This document shows, piece by piece, positions 8,661 through 16,968 of a stretch of 64,000 nt of DNA (position 1 is its first letter; each line of letters opens with the position of its first letter). The notes beneath the pieces were generated by a model that had not been told where the DNA came from, ran no database searches, and worked only from the letters and a program-made list of their open reading frames with translations. A program made the translations under genes and the position numbers. The stretch is from Ravibacter sp964559125 (GTDB lineage Bacteria; Bacteroidota; Bacteroidia; Cytophagales; Spirosomataceae), in NCBI GenBank assembly GCA_964559125.1, contig CAZLGW010000009.1:124001-188000 (forward strand). The letters run 5' to 3'.

Positions 8661-8678
8661 TTACCTCAATTTTGTAAT
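8661..8678. repeat. Rpn-flanking half-repeat, upstream side
   Basis: TTACCTCAATTTTGTAAT is identical to bases 3666-3683. It lies upstream (in gene sense) of the intact Rpn gene and touches the stop codon of the neighbouring oxidoreductase gene. A ten-base echo, TACCTCAATT, is found at 9929-9938. Confidence 0.7.
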
Positions 8679-8679
8679 T

Positions 8680-9702
8680 TCAACGCCACCCCAACCCGGG
8701 CGCTACATGTTCTAAAATAGAAGATAGTATGTGTACATTGTAGTCGACTCCCAATGTATTGGGTATTGTCAAAAGCAGGGTGTCTGCTTCCTGTATAGCC
8801 TCATCTTTAGCCAATTCTTTTATGAGCTGGTCTGGTTCTGCGGCATAGCTTCGCCCGAAAATGGCGCGTCTGCCCTGTTCGATCATCCCGATTTTATCTA
8901 CCCGGCTGGTTTCCTGTCCAAAGAGATAGCGATCCTGATCCGTTACCAGTGCAAAAATAGACCGGCTCACTGAAACCCTCGGTTCACGCTGGTGTCCCGC
9001 CTTTTTCCACGCTTCTTTGTACAGCCTGATCTGCTCTGCCTGTTGCACATGGAAGGGCTTACCGCTTTCATCGTACTTCAGGGTAGAGCTTTGCAGGAAC
9101 ATCCCGTTTTCGGCCGCCCAGACAGCCGTAGCGTTGGAAGCGGCTCCCCACCAGATTCGCTCCCGTAGTCCCTCAGAGTGTGGCTCCAAACGCAGCAAAC
9201 CCGGCGGATTCGGAAACATAGGGTATGGATTAGGCTCCGCAAATCCGACGCCTTTTAACTTATCCAGGAATTCCAATGCTTTACGACGCCCCATATCCGC
9301 GTCGGTTTCGCCTTCGGTCGGTTCATATCCAAAATAGCGCCAGCCATCGATCACCTGCTCAGGCGAACCTCTGCTGATCCCCAATTGCAATCGCCCTTCC
9401 GAAATTAAATCGGCAGCTCCGGCATCTTCCACCATATAAAGCGGGTTTTCATAGCGCATATCGATTACACCGGTCCCGATCTCTATGCGGCTTGTTCTGG
9501 CGCCGATAGCCGAAAGCAAAGGAAACGGCGACGCCAACTGAGCTGCAAAATGATGTACCCGGAAATAGGCGCCATCCAAACCGATTTCTTCGGCGGCAAC
9601 AGCCAGGTCAATAGACTGCAACAGCGTATCGCTTGCCGTACGCGTCCTGTAAGAAGGGTGATCAGCCCAATGGCCGAACGATAAAAATCCTATTTTCTTC
9701 AT
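8680..9702 (-). CDS. LLM-class flavin-dependent oxidoreductase
   Basis: A 340-residue luciferase-like monooxygenase. The TIM-barrel family pattern is seen in LDGAYFRVHHFA, LSAIGARTSRIEIGTGV, YMVEDAGAADL and RLQLGISRGSPEQ. The enzyme would use reduced FMN and oxygen on an unknown substrate; flavin reductase is not encoded nearby. No signal peptide is present, so it is cytoplasmic. It stands alone, with a repeat-rich spacer on its upstream side and an Rpn element downstream. The family covers alkanal, alkanesulfonate and many unassigned oxidations, so no specific reaction is proposed. Confidence 0.9.
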   Translation of the reverse strand: MKKIGFLSFGHWADHPSYRTRTASDTLLQSIDLAVAAEEIGLDGAYFRVHHFAAQLASPFPLLSAIGARTSRIEIGTGVIDMRYENPLYMVEDAGAADLISEGRLQLGISRGSPEQVIDGWRYFGYEPTEGETDADMGRRKALEFLDKLKGVGFAEPNPYPMFPNPPGLLRLEPHSEGLRERIWWGAASNATAVWAAENGMFLQSSTLKYDESGKPFHVQQAEQIRLYKEAWKKAGHQREPRVSVSRSIFALVTDQDRYLFGQETSRVDKIGMIEQGRRAIFGRSYAAEPDQLIKELAKDEAIQEADTLLLTIPNTLGVDYNVHILSSILEHVAPGLGWR

Positions 9703-9997
9703 AAGTCTCCTTTCAGGTTTTGGTCGAAATATAACCTATTAATATTATTAATACCCCTTATCCCCTTCAATCTTTCCCGTCTTCAGGGTGAAGGCAACTG
9801 CTCTTTCCCGTCTTGAGACGGTGAAAGCGCGAAGGCGGGTCTCTGACCCATAAAAGGCCGTATTGGTTTCAGGTCGAAGACCTGATGTCGCCCTCCCATC
9901 GTCGTAGACGAGGGAGAGCGGGATGAACTACCTCAATTGCAGGTAAAGGTAAAACTTTGTAGATTACGATTCATAATTGACTTTTGTAAATGAAATA
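9703..9997. other. Spacer with a cluster of short hairpins
   Basis: No gene is supported. Between about 9770 and 9923 several short stems follow one another, most built on GTC-N2-4-GAC: CCGTCT-TG-AGACGG near 9810, GGGTC-TCT-GACCC near 9838, CAGGTC-GAA-GACCTG near 9871, and TCGTC-GTA-GACGA near 9899. The promoter of xseA should lie at the right end, but no clear box is seen. Confidence 0.55.
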
Positions 9998-11434
9998 ATG
10001 TCAGTAATCAATCACATACGATTATCGGAGCTAAGTGCAAAAATCAATGATGTTATTGAAACAGCATTCAATACCCAGACATTCTGGATTATAGCTGATA
10101 TTACCAACCATACGTTCCGGCCTCAAAAAAACTATCATAATTTTGAGTTAGTAGAGAAAGACCCCAATTCAAATAATATCATTACTAAAATAGCAGGAAA
10201 GGCCTGGGGTGCAGGGGCAACTCGGATAAGAGACTTTGAGCAGATTACGGGACAAAAGTTCACCAATAATATCAATGTCCTGATCCAGGTTAAGGTTAAT
10301 TTTCACAGTGTCTACGGACTTTCTCTAGATATTGTTGAAATTGATACAAACTTTACACTTGGATTATTGGAGCAACAGCGGCAGGAAACTCTTGCCAATT
10401 TAGTAGCACGTAACAATTTTATCCAAAAAATTGGACACAGGTATATTACCCGAAACAATCAATTGAATTTACCGGTGGTTATTCAGCGAATCGCTGTTAT
10501 TTCTTCCAAAACTTCTGCCGGTATTGAAGATTTCAAACACACTCTTCAAAACAACCCGTTCAACTATCTATTTTTCATTGATGAATATCATACCGTTGTT
10601 CAGGGAGAAGTGAATGCAGAACAATTCCTTTCAAAACTAATTGACGTGGCTCTGTCTCAAAAGCCTTATGACGCGGTTGTAATAACAAGAGGAGGTGGCG
10701 CTCAGACCGACTTCCTGATTTTTGACGATTACGAAATCGGGAGGGCAGTTGCAAAATTCCCAATTCCTGTTATAACCGGGATAGGGCACCAGAAAAACGA
10801 AACCATCGCAGATTTAATGGCTCATACTCAGACTAAAACTCCTACAAAAGCTGCTGAGTTCATAATTGCGCATAACAAGGCCTATGAAGACAATATCTTA
10901 TCATTTCAAAAAATAATACTGATAAAATCGCAACAATTGCTTTCTATGCATTTTCAAAGCCTTTCTGTGCTTTACAGTATTGTAATAAATAATACGAGAA
11001 ACATCCTCAATCATCATAAGGACAGCCTGGTTCAGATTAATCAGGTTACAGTAAATACTTCAAAATCAATTTTATTCAATAATAAAAACGATTTAGTAAG
11101 TATCTCTTCCCGGCTACTATCAAAGCCTAAAATCATTCTATACAATCGTATAAGTGATATTGAAAATATTACAAGAAATATAAAAACTTTTAATATAATG
11201 TACTGGAAAAATAAAAGAGGTTACCTGGGTCACTATATATCGGTAATCAATATAATGTCTCCTGGCAATATATTAAAAAAAGGATTTGCAATCGTCAAAG
11301 CCAACAACAAGATTACAAGCAATCCTGATGATATAAAAATTGGAAGTGATATTGAAGTAATATTGGCAGATACCAGTATTACATCTACAGTTAATCAAAA
11401 AACCAGCTACGATGGAACAGAATTTAACTTATGA
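9998..11434 (+). CDS. xseA: Exodeoxyribonuclease VII large subunit
   Basis: A 478-residue protein with the XseA layout. It has an N-terminal OB-fold (residues about 10-110), a catalytic domain (about 125-300) with RGGGAQTDF and GIGHQKNETIADLMAH, a long helical region, and a C-terminal segment ending PGNILKKGFAIVKANN. With XseB it would degrade single-stranded DNA to oligonucleotides in repair and recombination. Start: the ATG at 9998 (MSVINHIRLSEL) is chosen; an ATG-less extension from 9977 is less likely. The gene is far more AT-rich than the region and rich in N, I and K, so it may be acquired or under different mutational pressure. It overlaps xseB by 23 bases. Confidence 0.93.
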   Translation: MSVINHIRLSELSAKINDVIETAFNTQTFWIIADITNHTFRPQKNYHNFELVEKDPNSNNIITKIAGKAWGAGATRIRDFEQITGQKFTNNINVLIQVKVNFHSVYGLSLDIVEIDTNFTLGLLEQQRQETLANLVARNNFIQKIGHRYITRNNQLNLPVVIQRIAVISSKTSAGIEDFKHTLQNNPFNYLFFIDEYHTVVQGEVNAEQFLSKLIDVALSQKPYDAVVITRGGGAQTDFLIFDDYEIGRAVAKFPIPVITGIGHQKNETIADLMAHTQTKTPTKAAEFIIAHNKAYEDNILSFQKIILIKSQQLLSMHFQSLSVLYSIVINNTRNILNHHKDSLVQINQVTVNTSKSILFNNKNDLVSISSRLLSKPKIILYNRISDIENITRNIKTFNIMYWKNKRGYLGHYISVINIMSPGNILKKGFAIVKANNKITSNPDDIKIGSDIEVILADTSITSTVNQKTSYDGTEFNL

Positions 11435-11618
11435 AGCTGCTTATAGCGAATTAGCTTCAATAGCAAGAGAAATTGAAAATGAAAGCGTTTCGGTAGACGT
11501 TCTGGCTCAAAAAGTCAAACGGGCTTCCGACCTTATTACATTTTGCCAAACCAAGTTAAAATCCACAGAATCAGAAGTGAATAAAATCATTGCTCAAATG
11601 GAAAGCTCAAATAAGTAA
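11412..11618 (+). CDS. xseB: Exodeoxyribonuclease VII small subunit
   Basis: A 68-residue protein that fits XseB in size and pattern: LTYEAAYSELASIAREIENE followed by VDVLAQKVKRASDLI and a helical C-terminus. XseB binds the helical arm of XseA. The 23-base overlap with xseA suggests coupled translation. It shares the AT-rich composition of xseA. It ends 33 bases before the convergent sulfatase gene. Confidence 0.93.
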   Translation: MEQNLTYEAAYSELASIAREIENESVSVDVLAQKVKRASDLITFCQTKLKSTESEVNKIIAQMESSNK

Positions 11619-11640
11619 AAAGGGATTCGGTTTTCCGAAT
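11617..11640 (-). terminator. Rho-independent terminator of the sulfatase gene
   Basis: On the minus strand ATTCGG-AAAA-CCGAAT is followed by CCC and five T. It sits directly downstream of the sulfatase stop codon. The stem alone could also act on xseB transcripts, but the plus strand lacks a T run. Confidence 0.7.
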
Positions 11641-11651
11641 GCTACCCATGT

Positions 11652-13058
11652 CTATCTTTGAATCTCCCCCACTTTTACGCTCAGTTCCTGATACCGCTGC
11701 CTGAACGAGGACAGTATCTTTTTGAAAGCCGGATCGCCGGCCAGGTTCCTGGTTTCTTTCGGATCTTTTTCAAGATGATAGAGCTCCTCGTAGCCGTGTT
11801 CTGTATAAATGATGTATTTCCAGTCTTTCCGGACCACACCGCCGGTTTTCGGAAGCCTGGGAGAACCCAGGAAAGTATGCTCATAGTAAAAGTCGTCGCG
11901 CCATTCTTTGATTTTACGGGAGGCCAGCAATGGCATCAGGCTCTTTCCCTGCATGACGGCGGGCGGTGGGATCGCAGCCAGGTCAAGAAAAGTCGGGGCC
12001 AGGTCAATATTCAGTACCATCTGATCTATTGCCTTCCCTGACGCTGCCTTTCTGAGGGGATTGTAAATGATCAGGGGCACCCGTATGGCTTCCTCAAAGC
12101 CGAACCACTTTCCCTGTAGCCCATGCTCACCCAGGCTGAACCCGTTGTCACCCATGTAGACGATGATAGTATTATCGGCTATGCCCAGCTCTTCCAGCTT
12201 GTTTCTGATCCTGCCTACCACCTCATCGACGCCGGAGATGAGCCTGTAATAGTTTTTGACGGTTTGCTGGTAAAGCTCGGGAGTGGAGAACAGCGGCTTC
12301 CAGCGGACACGCCCTATATTCTCATCTGTCCTGAAAAACGGGGGATGCTTTTGCCAGTATTCCGGTCCGTAGGTCAAAGGAAGTGGGATCGAATCATCCA
12401 GGTAGAGATTTTTGTAGCGTTCCTGGACAGGATAGGTAGGAGGGTCGCCGTCGAGCTCATGCGGCGCTTTAAAATTCACGGAAAGACAAAAGGGACCTTC
12501 AGAGGCAAATTTATCGAGGAAGTCGTCTACGCTAAGGGCGATGGTATCCGTATCATGAATCACCGATCCGTCGGCTCTTTTGTGCCAGTAAGGGGGCTGT
12601 CCCTTGTCGGTACACCTCCAGTAAGCGTATTCCCGGGAAGGAGGGTTATTCCCCACGCCGTATTTCCCGACAAAACCGACATTGTAGCCGGCCTTTTGAA
12701 GGAGAGAAGGGTAGGTCAGGGCCAATGCCGGGGCATCAAAGTTTTTGGCAAAGTCATCAATACCATGCCGCGACATATACTGCCCGCTGAGGATACTCGC
12801 CCTGCTGACACTGCATATAGCGGTAGTAACATAGGCGTTGCGGAACAGGGTTCCTTCCCCTGCGAGACGGTCGAGATGCGGCGTTTTTATAATTTTGTTT
12901 CCCATAACTCCCAGGGCGTCAAAGCGGTGGTCGTCGGCCAGGAGGAAGACGATATTGGGGCGGTCCGCAGGCTGGGCTATGCATATCTGCGCAACTCCCG
13001 CAACAAGTACCAGAAAGGAAAGGATTTTAAGAGTTGTTTTAACGGTTTGCTTTTTCAT
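11652..13058 (-). CDS. Secreted sulfatase (S1 family)
   Basis: A 468-residue enzyme with a signal peptide (hydrophobic residues 10-27, ending CIAQ). Metal-binding residues appear in NIVFLLADDHRFDALG and in MGDNGFSLGEHG. The expected formylglycine site is C-S-V-S-R in AICSVSRASILSG. The usual C-x-P/A-x-R has valine at the third position here, an uncommon variant. It would hydrolyse sulfate esters, probably of a polysaccharide, in the periplasm or outside. A maturase for formylglycine is not in the window. No glycoside hydrolases or SusCD genes adjoin, so the substrate is open. A terminator lies just downstream. Confidence 0.92.
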   Translation of the reverse strand: MKKQTVKTTLKILSFLVLVAGVAQICIAQPADRPNIVFLLADDHRFDALGVMGNKIIKTPHLDRLAGEGTLFRNAYVTTAICSVSRASILSGQYMSRHGIDDFAKNFDAPALALTYPSLLQKAGYNVGFVGKYGVGNNPPSREYAYWRCTDKGQPPYWHKRADGSVIHDTDTIALSVDDFLDKFASEGPFCLSVNFKAPHELDGDPPTYPVQERYKNLYLDDSIPLPLTYGPEYWQKHPPFFRTDENIGRVRWKPLFSTPELYQQTVKNYYRLISGVDEVVGRIRNKLEELGIADNTIIVYMGDNGFSLGEHGLQGKWFGFEEAIRVPLIIYNPLRKAASGKAIDQMVLNIDLAPTFLDLAAIPPPAVMQGKSLMPLLASRKIKEWRDDFYYEHTFLGSPRLPKTGGVVRKDWKYIIYTEHGYEELYHLEKDPKETRNLAGDPAFKKILSSFRQRYQELSVKVGEIQR

Positions 13059-13288
13059 TTTTACAGTTTCCTTAAAAGAGTCGGATTTTTCCCCGGGATA
13101 TCACTACTTATCCGGCACGATCATCACCACGCTACCCTCCGCATCCATGACCTCCGAAACTAAAAATTACGAACTTTTTTGAAAAAACTTCGGTAAATCA
13201 GAGCAAGTGGCAGTATCTTGATGTAAAATAACTATCAGCTGTCGGGAATCAGCTATCGGCGCGTTTGATCCCGATAGCTTTTATACAA

Positions 13289-13843
13289 ATGAAAGAGAGC
13301 ATAAACAAGGGGTCATTTCTGGTCGCAGAGCCCTTCCTGAACGATCCTAACTTCGAGAGAAGCGTGGTTTTTCTTTGTGAGCATTCCGAATCCGGCTCTC
13401 TGGGGTTTGTGGTAAATTATCAAACAAACCTTTTCCTGGGTGATGTCCTTGACGAGAATATCTACGAGGATATTCCTCTTTTTCTTGGCGGACCTGTCGA
13501 GAAAAACACGCTGCACTTCCTTCACAGGCGCCCGGATCTTATTCCTGAAAGCCTTGAAATCTGCAACGGCATTTACTGGGGCGGTAATTTTGAGCAGGCA
13601 AAGCGGGAACTCAATTCTTTTAATTTAAAACCTGAAGATATCCGCTTTTTTGTCGGCTATTCGGGCTGGTCGGCCGGTCAGCTGGCTGAAGAAATGGACC
13701 AAAAGACATGGATCGTAGCCCCTGCCGATGCGACCTTCTTCTTCAATACTCCTGTAAAAGGATTCTGGCGCGAGGTACTTAAGCGTATGGGCGGCGAATA
13801 CCGCTCAATCGCACATTATCCGACAGACCCTTCCCTCAATTAA
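13289..13843 (+). CDS. YqgE/AlgH family protein
   Basis: A 184-residue protein matching the YqgE/AlgH (DUF179) family in length and pattern: KGSFLVAEPFLNDPNFERSV, LGFVVN, LGGPV and FVGYSGWSAGQLAEE. It is cytoplasmic and of unknown biochemical role; AlgH was named from an alginate phenotype in Pseudomonas. Start: the ATG at 13289 (MKESINKGS) agrees with family N-termini, whereas 13265 adds eight residues. Two 14-base near-repeats (ATCAGCT-GTCGGGA, ATCAGCT-ATCGGCG) lie just upstream at 13235-13262. Confidence 0.92.
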   Translation: MKESINKGSFLVAEPFLNDPNFERSVVFLCEHSESGSLGFVVNYQTNLFLGDVLDENIYEDIPLFLGGPVEKNTLHFLHRRPDLIPESLEICNGIYWGGNFEQAKRELNSFNLKPEDIRFFVGYSGWSAGQLAEEMDQKTWIVAPADATFFFNTPVKGFWREVLKRMGGEYRSIAHYPTDPSLN

Positions 13844-13911
13844 TTCACCACCTATCCCCGGAAGGCAATAGTAGTATCCTTCTTCAATCGGCTTTTGACA
13901 GCATTACTTAT

Positions 13912-14703
13912 ATGCATTATCCAGATACCAGTATGTATTCTTCCTTTTATCCCGATCGTTTCAAAGATCAGACAGTTTTTATTACCGGCGGCGCCGAAGG
14001 ACTTGGCAAAGCTATAGCCCTGAGAGTCGGCCGGGAAGGCGCCCGGCTTGCACTTGCAGATTTTAATGAACCGGCTTTAAAGAATACGGTAGACGAACTG
14101 ACCAGTGAAGGATTGACCGTAGCAGGCTACCATACCGATATCTCAGATGAAGAAAGTCTCCGGTCGGTAATAGACGACGTAATTGCCCGCTACGGGAAAA
14201 TAGACGCAGCCATCAATTCTGCCGGTATCGTTGGCGCAACCAATACAAAAATCACTGATTTCACTACTTCCGATTTTGAGCGGGTGATACGCGTCAACCT
14301 CCTCGGAAGCTTCCTTCTTACCAAATATGCGGTCAAAGCAATGGAGCCTAACGGCTACGGAAGGATCCTGCTCATAGCTTCTATCGCCGGGAAGGAAGGA
14401 AACCCCGGAATGGTAGGGTATTCCGCAAGCAAATCGGGTGTGATCGGGTTGGTGAAAGGGGTAGGCAAAGAGTATGCTACTTCCGGTATTACCGTCAACG
14501 GGCTTGCTCCTGCCGTGATTAAAACTGCCATGAATGCCGATACGGCACCGGAACAGCTCGCTTATATGACTGCGAAAATCCCGATGGCCCGGTTGGGTAC
14601 TGTTGAGGAAGTCGCCGCTATGGCTTCTTTTATCATTTCCAGGGAGAACAGCTTTTCGACAGGATTTATTTATGACATTTCCGGCGGAAGGGCAACGTAT
14701 TAG
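13912..14703 (+). CDS. Short-chain dehydrogenase/reductase
   Basis: A 263-residue classical SDR. The cofactor motif is TGGAEGLG near residue 26. The NAG-type motif appears as INSAGIVG. The catalytic serine is in LLIASIAG, and the Y-x-x-x-K pair in YSASKSG. Acidic residue D in LALADFNE after beta-2 favours NAD over NADP. It resembles 3-oxoacyl-ACP reductase and sugar or alcohol dehydrogenases; the substrate is not resolved. It could instead start at the internal Met of MYSSFYP (13933). It is 68 bases after yqgE on the same strand, possibly co-transcribed. Confidence 0.92.
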   Translation: MHYPDTSMYSSFYPDRFKDQTVFITGGAEGLGKAIALRVGREGARLALADFNEPALKNTVDELTSEGLTVAGYHTDISDEESLRSVIDDVIARYGKIDAAINSAGIVGATNTKITDFTTSDFERVIRVNLLGSFLLTKYAVKAMEPNGYGRILLIASIAGKEGNPGMVGYSASKSGVIGLVKGVGKEYATSGITVNGLAPAVIKTAMNADTAPEQLAYMTAKIPMARLGTVEEVAAMASFIISRENSFSTGFIYDISGGRATY

Positions 14704-14748
14704 AACCAGGGCCGGGAAGCAGGTGCTCTCCGGGCGGGACTTGCGATC

Positions 14749-15606
14749 TTAAAATTGGTACCGGAACAACAGGTCTCCGTTATGGTCAGGGTACAGAGGG
14801 GAACGGTCAAAGGCTATTCCCATGAATAGCTTTCTCATGATTCGTGCTTCCACTGCATAAATCCCCCTGAGTTCATTTATCCTGAGCGTGTAGGAGAGGC
14901 TCACCCTGTTGAAGAGCGATGCAGACAGCCCTGCATCCAAAAGTATATTCCGTTTCAGGCGTACCAACGCGTAAGGCGACACCTTTACCTGTTTACCGAT
15001 GCCAAAGCGATAGGCACTGTGAAACACAAAAGCCCGTATATTTCTTATTGCATCTGCTTCCCGGATCGTAACTTTCCCCTCCAGCATATTGTGAACGGCC
15101 GTTCCCAACGAAAAACCTCCGGCCCTGAATTCCGCCCCGAAGTCCAGGTCGGGAGCAAACCGTACGGAAGTCCCTTCTTCAGAAACAGGAAATCCGAGAT
15201 CATCCCAGCGAATCCTGTCGACGTTTACTACACCTCTGGCGCTCACGCTCAAACCGGCTCTGCCGAGAGGTATTTCGCGGATATAACCACCATAAATTCC
15301 ATTCCGGGAAAAATAAGAGTAGCGATCGTTCAGGTATGCCACCGAAAAGAGGCCTTTCGGGTTGGATGTCCTCCCTATAAAATTGGCCAATAAAGTCGCG
15401 GGCTTGTCCCAGATTTCCTTGTCATTCGCTACAAACTTTCTCTTCCCCAATACAGACACATAGTAGTCGGAAGTACTATCAATCGGAAGTGAAGCAGGGT
15501 TGAAATAGTTCATATCCCTGTTATACAATGAGGGACTCAGGTAGTGCTGTGCGTAAGACGGCGCAGCCACCATAACCAGGAAAAGCGCCCGTAAAGAATT
15601 TCTCAT
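14749..15606 (-). CDS. PorP/SprF-like outer-membrane protein
   Basis: A 285-residue protein with a signal peptide (ending SYAQ) and the PorP/SprF start pattern QHYLSPSLYNRDMNYFNPAS. Alternating beta strands fill the rest, ending in an aromatic-terminated strand (DLLFRYQF), as in outer-membrane barrels. PorP/SprF proteins are T9SS components or partners that attach secreted adhesins to the cell surface. Here the gene overlaps the upstream lipase-like lipoprotein gene by four bases (ATGA), so the two are translationally coupled. This pairing is unusual: SprF-type genes normally follow a giant adhesin gene. Assignment is to the family, not to a specific orthologue. Confidence 0.82.
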   Translation of the reverse strand: MRNSLRALFLVMVAAPSYAQHYLSPSLYNRDMNYFNPASLPIDSTSDYYVSVLGKRKFVANDKEIWDKPATLLANFIGRTSNPKGLFSVAYLNDRYSYFSRNGIYGGYIREIPLGRAGLSVSARGVVNVDRIRWDDLGFPVSEEGTSVRFAPDLDFGAEFRAGGFSLGTAVHNMLEGKVTIREADAIRNIRAFVFHSAYRFGIGKQVKVSPYALVRLKRNILLDAGLSASLFNRVSLSYTLRINELRGIYAVEARIMRKLFMGIAFDRSPLYPDHNGDLLFRYQF

Positions 15607-16784
15607 TTCAACAGGTTGAAGTCAGCGAGCGTATTTTTGATAAAGTTCCCCAGCTCCGTATCATGCTTACCGCCTTCATAACGGTAAAGCGTTACATCTC
15701 CTCCCTCGTTCTTCAATCCTTCCAAAACCGTCTGCGAGACGGCAATCGGAACAAGGTCGTCGGCGTCTCCGTGATGCAGAAATACCTTTCCTTCCGGTTT
15801 CCAGCCTTTGTTGTAAGAATTATCTTCGAGTATGCTCATTACTTCCGTATCCGAACCCGTTATGACGCCGGCCATGAAAAGATGGTTAAAGACGCGTTCA
15901 GGGTTGAGTGAAGGAACGATCAGGGACGACATTTCGTCATAAACCGGATAAGAGTAAATCTGGTCGGTAGGCCGCCGGAGACTGGAAAATTTGTTGATTG
16001 CATAAACTCCCCACGATAAAATCGGCAGAACAAGTTTATTGGAGCCTCTGCTCCTGATAAATTGACTGACATACCACATCACATTGCTCAATCCGGCCAG
16101 GCTGGAACTGGCTACGACACGAAACTCGTCCCCGTACTGCTCCTGGATATACTTGTGCGCAGACAGACAGGCCCCTCCTCCCTGCGACCAACCCGTTATA
16201 AAAAGGTTCTGATCGTAAACAAGGTCCGTCCGGGAAAGTAAGAAAGATTTAGCAGCTAGCAACCCGTCAATATTCGCCTTGAAAAGCTCGGGGAAGTAGA
16301 TATAAGGGTGGTCCTTGTCTGCAGTGAGGCCGAAACCTATGTAATCGGGAAGGAATACGACATAACCGGCAGAGGCCCATCCAAGCCCCATATTACGCAC
16401 ATCCCGATGCGTATCGGTACTTCCTTTGTAAGGAGACGGGGCTATATTCTCCGACCCCAGCAGCCTGGAAGGAATCTCGGTACCATGACAATACATAAGC
16501 AGGCGCGCCTCGGTGACGCCCTCCGGGATAATGAGCAATCCCGTGGAATTAACAGGTTTACCCTGATACTCCGTACGATACGTCAGACTGTAAAACCGGA
16601 CGCCGTACCTGACCACGTCTTCCGGGTCCAGCTCGGTGATCCGTTTTTCTATTTCCCCTGCATCCAGGGAACCGTTCAGAGAAGACTCCATCAATTCGCC
16701 TCGTTCTGCAGGCATGAAAGCAACTTCTTTTTCACATCCGGAAAACAGAAAAAGGGCCAGTGGCAGGTAAATAATTTTATTCAT
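15603..16784 (-). CDS. Alpha/beta-hydrolase lipoprotein (secretory-lipase-like)
   Basis: A 393-residue protein. It starts with a lipoprotein signal (LFLFSGC, Cys about 17). The hydrolase core shows the nucleophile elbow GWSQGG, an oxyanion region LMYCHGTEIPSR, and likely acid and base residues in HHGDADDLVP and GGKHDTEL. This layout resembles the fungal-type secretory lipase family and related esterases. It would be tethered to a membrane facing the periplasm or outside. Its coupled PorP/SprF-like neighbour suggests a surface location. Substrate is unknown. Confidence 0.85.
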   Translation of the reverse strand: MNKIIYLPLALFLFSGCEKEVAFMPAERGELMESSLNGSLDAGEIEKRITELDPEDVVRYGVRFYSLTYRTEYQGKPVNSTGLLIIPEGVTEARLLMYCHGTEIPSRLLGSENIAPSPYKGSTDTHRDVRNMGLGWASAGYVVFLPDYIGFGLTADKDHPYIYFPELFKANIDGLLAAKSFLLSRTDLVYDQNLFITGWSQGGGACLSAHKYIQEQYGDEFRVVASSSLAGLSNVMWYVSQFIRSRGSNKLVLPILSWGVYAINKFSSLRRPTDQIYSYPVYDEMSSLIVPSLNPERVFNHLFMAGVITGSDTEVMSILEDNSYNKGWKPEGKVFLHHGDADDLVPIAVSQTVLEGLKNEGGDVTLYRYEGGKHDTELGNFIKNTLADFNLLK

Positions 16785-16922
16785 AAACCGATAATAGTAA
16801 CCAAATATACAGCAAGCCGCTATCTTTTCAAATCACTGCCTGAAGCCCCAAATTTTCCTTCTTACCCGGGCTCCGCATTAAAATATCAGATTTATTGAGT
16901 AGGTTTATCCAGCCTATTTTCA

Positions 16923-16954
16923 TCATCTCATTGTCTGATTATCATATCATCACA
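16923..16954. repeat. Phased octamer array (four units)
   Basis: Four successive eight-base units read TCATCTCA, TTGTCTGA, TTATCATA, TCATCACA, close to a TYRTCTMA consensus. A similar five-unit array stands at 47861-47900. It ends 14 bases before the M28 peptidase start codon, so it lies in the leader or promoter. Confidence 0.55.
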
Positions 16955-16968
16955 TTAATTTTATCCAG

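Noticed and set aside
12123..13163. A 346-codon plus-strand frame opposite the sulfatase gene.
   Set aside because: It is a shadow of the sulfatase; the translation has no domain and the sulfatase is well supported on the other strand.
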